Shown piece after piece: positions 54,761 to 57,063 of a stretch of DNA of 57,063 nucleotides. The notes beneath the pieces are model-generated. The model searched no databases. It was not told the DNA's origin and saw only the letters and a list, made by a program, of their open reading frames with translations. The translations under genes were made by a program, and so were the position numbers. Positions within the stretch are counted from its first letter, which is position 1. Each line of letters opens with the position of its first letter. Origin of the DNA: Anaerolineae bacterium (GTDB taxonomy: Bacteria > Chloroflexota > Anaerolineae > Aggregatilineales > Phototrophicaceae); NCBI GenBank assembly GCA_013360465.1, contig JABWBO010000019.1, positions 1 through 57,063 of the forward strand, written 5' to 3'.

Positions 54761-54891
54761 CTACGGTTACATTGGAATCTCGGTGTTTTTCTTCACTTAC
54801 GTTGGATTTTTCTACGGAGGGAAAGATGCAAAAGACAGCAAGTCTCTCGTATTCACCGTTTTTCTATTCTACGGTTACGTTGGAATCCACA
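54761..54891. repeat. Tn7-type transposon end next to tnsA (right end)
   Basis: Three repeats of the form TTTTTCTnnnGTTACRTTGG at about 54756-54778, 54788-54810 and 54860-54886. The outermost continues GTTACGTTGGAATCCACA to 54891, so the terminus is CACA-3' (TGTG read inward), as in Tn7. These are candidate TnsB sites; spacing is tight, then wide. The neighbouring five bases are GGAGC. The tnsA promoter must lie here, so TnsB binding could repress its own operon (inference). Confidence 0.8.
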
Positions 54892-54903
54892 GGAGCGAAC
54901 CTA

Positions 54904-55143
54904 ATGCTCCACTGCAAACGCCAGAATTATCATCGCTCCAACCTGCCGCCGCCCGGCGCAGTCGGGCACATCGTTGGGCTGAGTACGATCAATCCGCGCC
55001 GCAAGTGCATCGTGAGCCATTACCCGTTGTGCGACAGTGCGGATTATCGCTACAGCATCGGCATTCACACAATCTGGGTGCGCTTCCTCGATAACGGCGA
55101 GATTGCGCGCTTCAGCGGCATCTGGTTCGAGGAGCAGCTATGA
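54904..55143 (+). CDS. Small uncharacterised protein
   Basis: 79 residues, not recognised. ATG 54904 with GGAG directly upstream, the GGAG beginning right at the transposon terminus (54892), so its promoter has been cut off or replaced. The C-terminal half reads like strands (YSIGIHTIWVRFLDNGEIARFSGIWFEEQL); a Cys/His pattern (C-V-S-H-Y-P-L-C) is present. The stop overlaps the next gene's start (ATGA), so it belongs to a three-gene cassette. Confidence 0.65.
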   Translation: MLHCKRQNYHRSNLPPPGAVGHIVGLSTINPRRKCIVSHYPLCDSADYRYSIGIHTIWVRFLDNGEIARFSGIWFEEQL

Positions 55144-55547
55144 CCACGCTTACCCACCTCAACTGGCAGCCCGTTATCATGCTTAAAGTGGTTCGGCTGC
55201 CGTTCGCTGATCTCGGCGGACTATCGCTGAAATGCGCCTATCTTGCACATGATAACGGACGCATCCTGTATGCGGATTGGACACTCGATGCCGCCGAGCG
55301 CGCGGAACCGCTCGTCTTCGCCACCGGGTGGACATTCACATACATGCCGATGCTGCCATTCCGTTTGCAGGGCGACGGCGCAAAACGTGTCCCGACAGGC
55401 ACTTGGGTGCTGCCTTACAAGGACAGCCTGTATACGCTTTACAGTTCTGCAAGTGCAGTTCTCGCGCATCTTCTCCACCAGATCGACCAGCGCCCGACCG
55501 ATCCAACCACCATTACCACCCTCATTCGTCTCACTGAATCTCTCTAA
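55140..55547 (+). CDS. Uncharacterised protein
   Basis: 135 residues, not recognised. Alternating strands in the first half (LGGLSLKCAYLAHDNGRILYADWTL), then FATGWTFTYMPMLPF and a helical end. No signal peptide and no TM helix. Translationally coupled to the preceding gene by ATGA overlap and followed 15 bases later by the third gene. Confidence 0.65.
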   Translation: MTTLTHLNWQPVIMLKVVRLPFADLGGLSLKCAYLAHDNGRILYADWTLDAAERAEPLVFATGWTFTYMPMLPFRLQGDGAKRVPTGTWVLPYKDSLYTLYSSASAVLAHLLHQIDQRPTDPTTITTLIRLTESL

Positions 55548-55562
55548 CCAAAGGACAATCTC

Positions 55563-56180
55563 ATGACTCACGATCCGAAAGCCGCCGCGATGCAGCGGTA
55601 TCATGACCGCTTTGATTCTGCCCAGTACAACGCCATCGGCGAGTTCCTCGCCTCCAACCTGAACGCGGACCGCGATGAGTCGCGCGTTGTGGACATCTTG
55701 GTCGCCTTGCAAAACACGGCATTCGGTCTCTGCGACCATCCCGATTTCGCTACGGCATGGCATCCGCTGGCGGTGCAGTGCGGACAGAACTTCCTCTCGT
55801 TCCACACCGTCGATGCGATGCGCGATTTCTTGCGCCGCTTCGCTCCCGAAGACATGCGTATCGATGACTTCGAGGCGACCGCCAAAGGGATGCTGCGCGC
55901 CTACAGCGGGTTGGATGATCTCCAGACGGCGACCGCCCACGCCAACGGTGTTCATTCGTGGCAGGGACGGATGGCATACGAACTGCTCGCCGCCGTCGAT
56001 TACCTGACCCAGACCGCCATCCAGATGCTTGCTCACGGTGATGAGAACTACGCCCGCGAGAAGCTGCACAACGGCTTGAACCGCATCAGCGGCGCACTGT
56101 ACGAGGGTATCCGCCACAGCGACCAGCCCGCGCTCTACAACTTCAAATCGACGTACTTCCCCGACGAGTTCGACCGCTGA
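55563..56180 (+). CDS. Uncharacterised helical protein
   Basis: 205 residues, not recognised. Almost entirely helical and acidic, without membrane segments: AMQRYHDRFDSAQYNAIGEFLASNL, YELLAAVDYLTQTAIQMLAHG, EKLHNGLNRISGALYEGIRH. The start has AAAGGA upstream. With the two preceding genes and ssb it resembles a plasmid- or conjugative-element-type accessory cassette (inference). Confidence 0.65.
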   Translation: MTHDPKAAAMQRYHDRFDSAQYNAIGEFLASNLNADRDESRVVDILVALQNTAFGLCDHPDFATAWHPLAVQCGQNFLSFHTVDAMRDFLRRFAPEDMRIDDFEATAKGMLRAYSGLDDLQTATAHANGVHSWQGRMAYELLAAVDYLTQTAIQMLAHGDENYAREKLHNGLNRISGALYEGIRHSDQPALYNFKSTYFPDEFDR

Positions 56181-56739
56181 GCCTCACCCGCCGGATCGTT
56201 CTCCTCGCTGACCGAACCGTTCTCCAGCGCGTGCAGTACGGGCGGCATCGATCTGGCTCGATTGGCGTGCAGTTCCGTCCGCACAGACGCAAACCGCCGT
56301 CTTCTCCAGCTTGTGTGGACATGCCGCTGCTGCCGCCGTTTCCAGCGCCGCAGTCCATCCTTCCATTTCGCCCCGCATCCTGCTGATCTCCCAAGAGCCG
56401 CGATTGCTCACCACTGGCACACGGTTCTGCCTTGGTGCGGTCACACATTCGCCCGCCGCGCCCAACCGTCTCCTTCGGCGCGGCACTTCGTCCATCCGAC
56501 CTGAAAACGTGCCGATTTGTCGCTGACCATCCTAGCAGGCGCGCCGCCCATCAAAGTCCTACGGACTTCGCTTAACCTGATTGCTCCGGGCTTGTGCCAG
56601 CCGCAGCTTCGCTGCGCCTTCATCGCAATCGGGTAGCGCCCTTTGGGTGATGGTCGGCGTGATCGCCTGCTCTTGTCCGGTCAGAAATCGACACAGGGTC
56701 GATGAACAGCGAAAGCGCACAAGCGCGAGGAGACAAATC
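56181..56739. other. 559-base gap with small hairpins, no convincing gene
   Basis: Several short open frames exist on both strands but are Arg/Ser/Pro-rich, as expected from random GC-rich reading. Small hairpins occur around 56551-56563 (AGTCC/GGACT) and near 56602-56616 (GCAGC/GCTGC). No CRISPR-like repeats. The last 100 bases contain the ssb promoter region, in which no clear boxes stand out. Confidence 0.5.
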
Positions 56740-57015
56740 ATGGGCAGCTCGTTGAATATGCAGGTGACCGGGTACGTCGGCAGTGATCCGCAGGTGCGGC
56801 AGGTGGGTGAGCAGACGGTCGCGTCGTTCTCGGTGGCGGTCAGCCGCAAGAACCGCGCAGGCGAAAAACAGACCGTTTGGGTGCGTGTGTCGTGCTGGAA
56901 TAAATTGGCGGACATCGCGGTCAAGTACGTCCACAAAGGTTCGCTGATCCAAGCGACTGCCGATTGTGAATTCCAACGTAACTTGAGAATCGCCAAAAAA
57001 TCCAATGTAACTTGA
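56740..57015 (+). pseudogene. ssb: Single-stranded DNA-binding protein, interrupted by a transposon end
   Basis: The first ~75 codons are a normal SSB OB-fold: MQVTGYVGSDPQVRQVGEQT, ASFSVAVSRKN, TVWVRVSCWNKLADIAVKYVHKGSLIQATAD. At 56965 a Tn7-type end begins in the middle of the fold; reading runs 17 codons into it and stops at 57015. Start at 56740 with GAGGAG. The remaining half is not in the window. Host ssb is essential, so this is probably a second, element-borne copy. Confidence 0.85.
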
Positions 57016-57063
57016 GAAAAATTCCAGCGACTCTCAAACGTCGGTATCACGTGACAACAGACG
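56965..57063. repeat. Tn7-type transposon end facing the first one (left-end type)
   Basis: TGTGAATTCCAACGTAAC begins at 56965 inside ssb. A second copy CCAATGTAACTTGAGAA starts at 57002 and a degenerate one (ATTCCAGCGACTCTC) near 57021. Same motif family as the end at 54761-54891 but reversed, with CTTGAGAA in place of the CCGTAGAA that follows the motif there; so it looks like the other end type. The transposon it belongs to extends beyond the window. The five bases before it are CCGAT. Confidence 0.75.

Noticed and set aside
54772-54903. Protein-coding extension of the 54904 gene up to 54772
   Set aside because: The frame runs through the transposon end repeats, and the good ribosome site is just before 54904.
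56184-56504. Small genes in the gap before ssb
   Set aside because: Overlapping open frames on both strands, no ribosome sites, and low-complexity basic composition.
54721-57056. A 2.3-kb mini-transposon with termini at about 54730 and 57050
   Set aside because: A shared ATACCGAYGT lies outside the repeats on both sides, but the TGTG/CACA termini and motif orientation fit ends at 54891 and 56965 better, and the ssb interruption occurs exactly at 56965.
48528-57063. CRISPR-associated transposon (CAST)
   Set aside because: No CRISPR repeats, no cas genes (cas12k, cas5-8) and no short TniQ variant. Cargo may be missing, so an unseen CRISPR part cannot be excluded, but nothing here supports it.

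Overview
The window reads as a high-GC bacterial chromosome segment, most likely Chloroflexota (Anaerolineae-like). This is an inference from gene content and style. Supporting points are a rearranged division/cell-wall (dcw) cluster, a B12-dependent class II ribonucleotide reductase, a 1984-residue alpha-2-macroglobulin, extracellular Pro/Thr-rich tails, and promoters whose -10 box sits almost on the start codon (leaderless transcripts). No rRNA or tRNA gene was seen.

Layout. 1-59: start of a gene leaving the window, perhaps an IS630-type transposase. 125-3344: a signalling operon with a membrane sensor kinase (frameshifted near its end), two single-domain receivers and a STAS-like protein. 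3.36-11.5 kb: assorted metabolic and accessory genes. These are an aminoglycoside acetyltransferase-like gene, an orphan E2-type acyltransferase, two tandem FemX-type aminoacyltransferases, an alpha/beta hydrolase, a phosphodiester glycosidase, a two-gene ABC-ATPase/TOPRIM module resembling defence systems, and an unknown protein. 11.6-22.3 kb: alpha-2-macroglobulin, a YdcF-like protein and nrdJ carrying a 401-residue homing intein.

22.7-46.5 kb: the dcw region, almost all on the minus strand. In transcription order it runs rplI, rodZ-like, rimO, rsmH, ftsL-like, ftsI, mraY, murD, a DUF368 gene, nfeD, flotillin, ftsW, murG, a CvpA-like gene, murC, murB, ftsQ, ftsA, ftsZ. Two plus-strand genes (dedA and a CorC/CNNM gene) are inserted. 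mraZ, murE, murF and ddl are absent. Lipid II synthesis and flipping, septal transglycosylase/transpeptidase, Z-ring genes and two candidate undecaprenyl-phosphate recycling transporters (DedA, DUF368) therefore sit together. The two FemX-like genes could decorate the stem peptide.

46.7-57.06 kb: accessory DNA. An FGGY sugar kinase is cut at codon 202 by an IS1-like element (47308-48498, near-perfect terminal repeats, no target duplication). Directly after it lies a Tn7-like operon, tnsA-tnsB-tnsC-tniQ, read leftward. The predicted TniQ is unusual: after the zinc-binding TniQ domain and an XRE-like helix-turn-helix it carries seven HTH-like repeats with a regular period of about 61 residues. 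A Tn7-type end (TGTG/CACA with three TnsB-site-like repeats) lies behind tnsA at 54891. A second end of the same family, facing it, starts at 56965 and cuts an ssb gene. Between them are three unrecognised small genes and the ssb fragment. The left end of the tns-bearing element is not in the window. It was probably lost in an IS-mediated deletion, or the junction is an assembly join.

Most interesting: the HTH-array TniQ with its facing transposon ends, then the nrdJ intein, the ATPase/TOPRIM pair, and the DedA/DUF368 pair inside the wall cluster.
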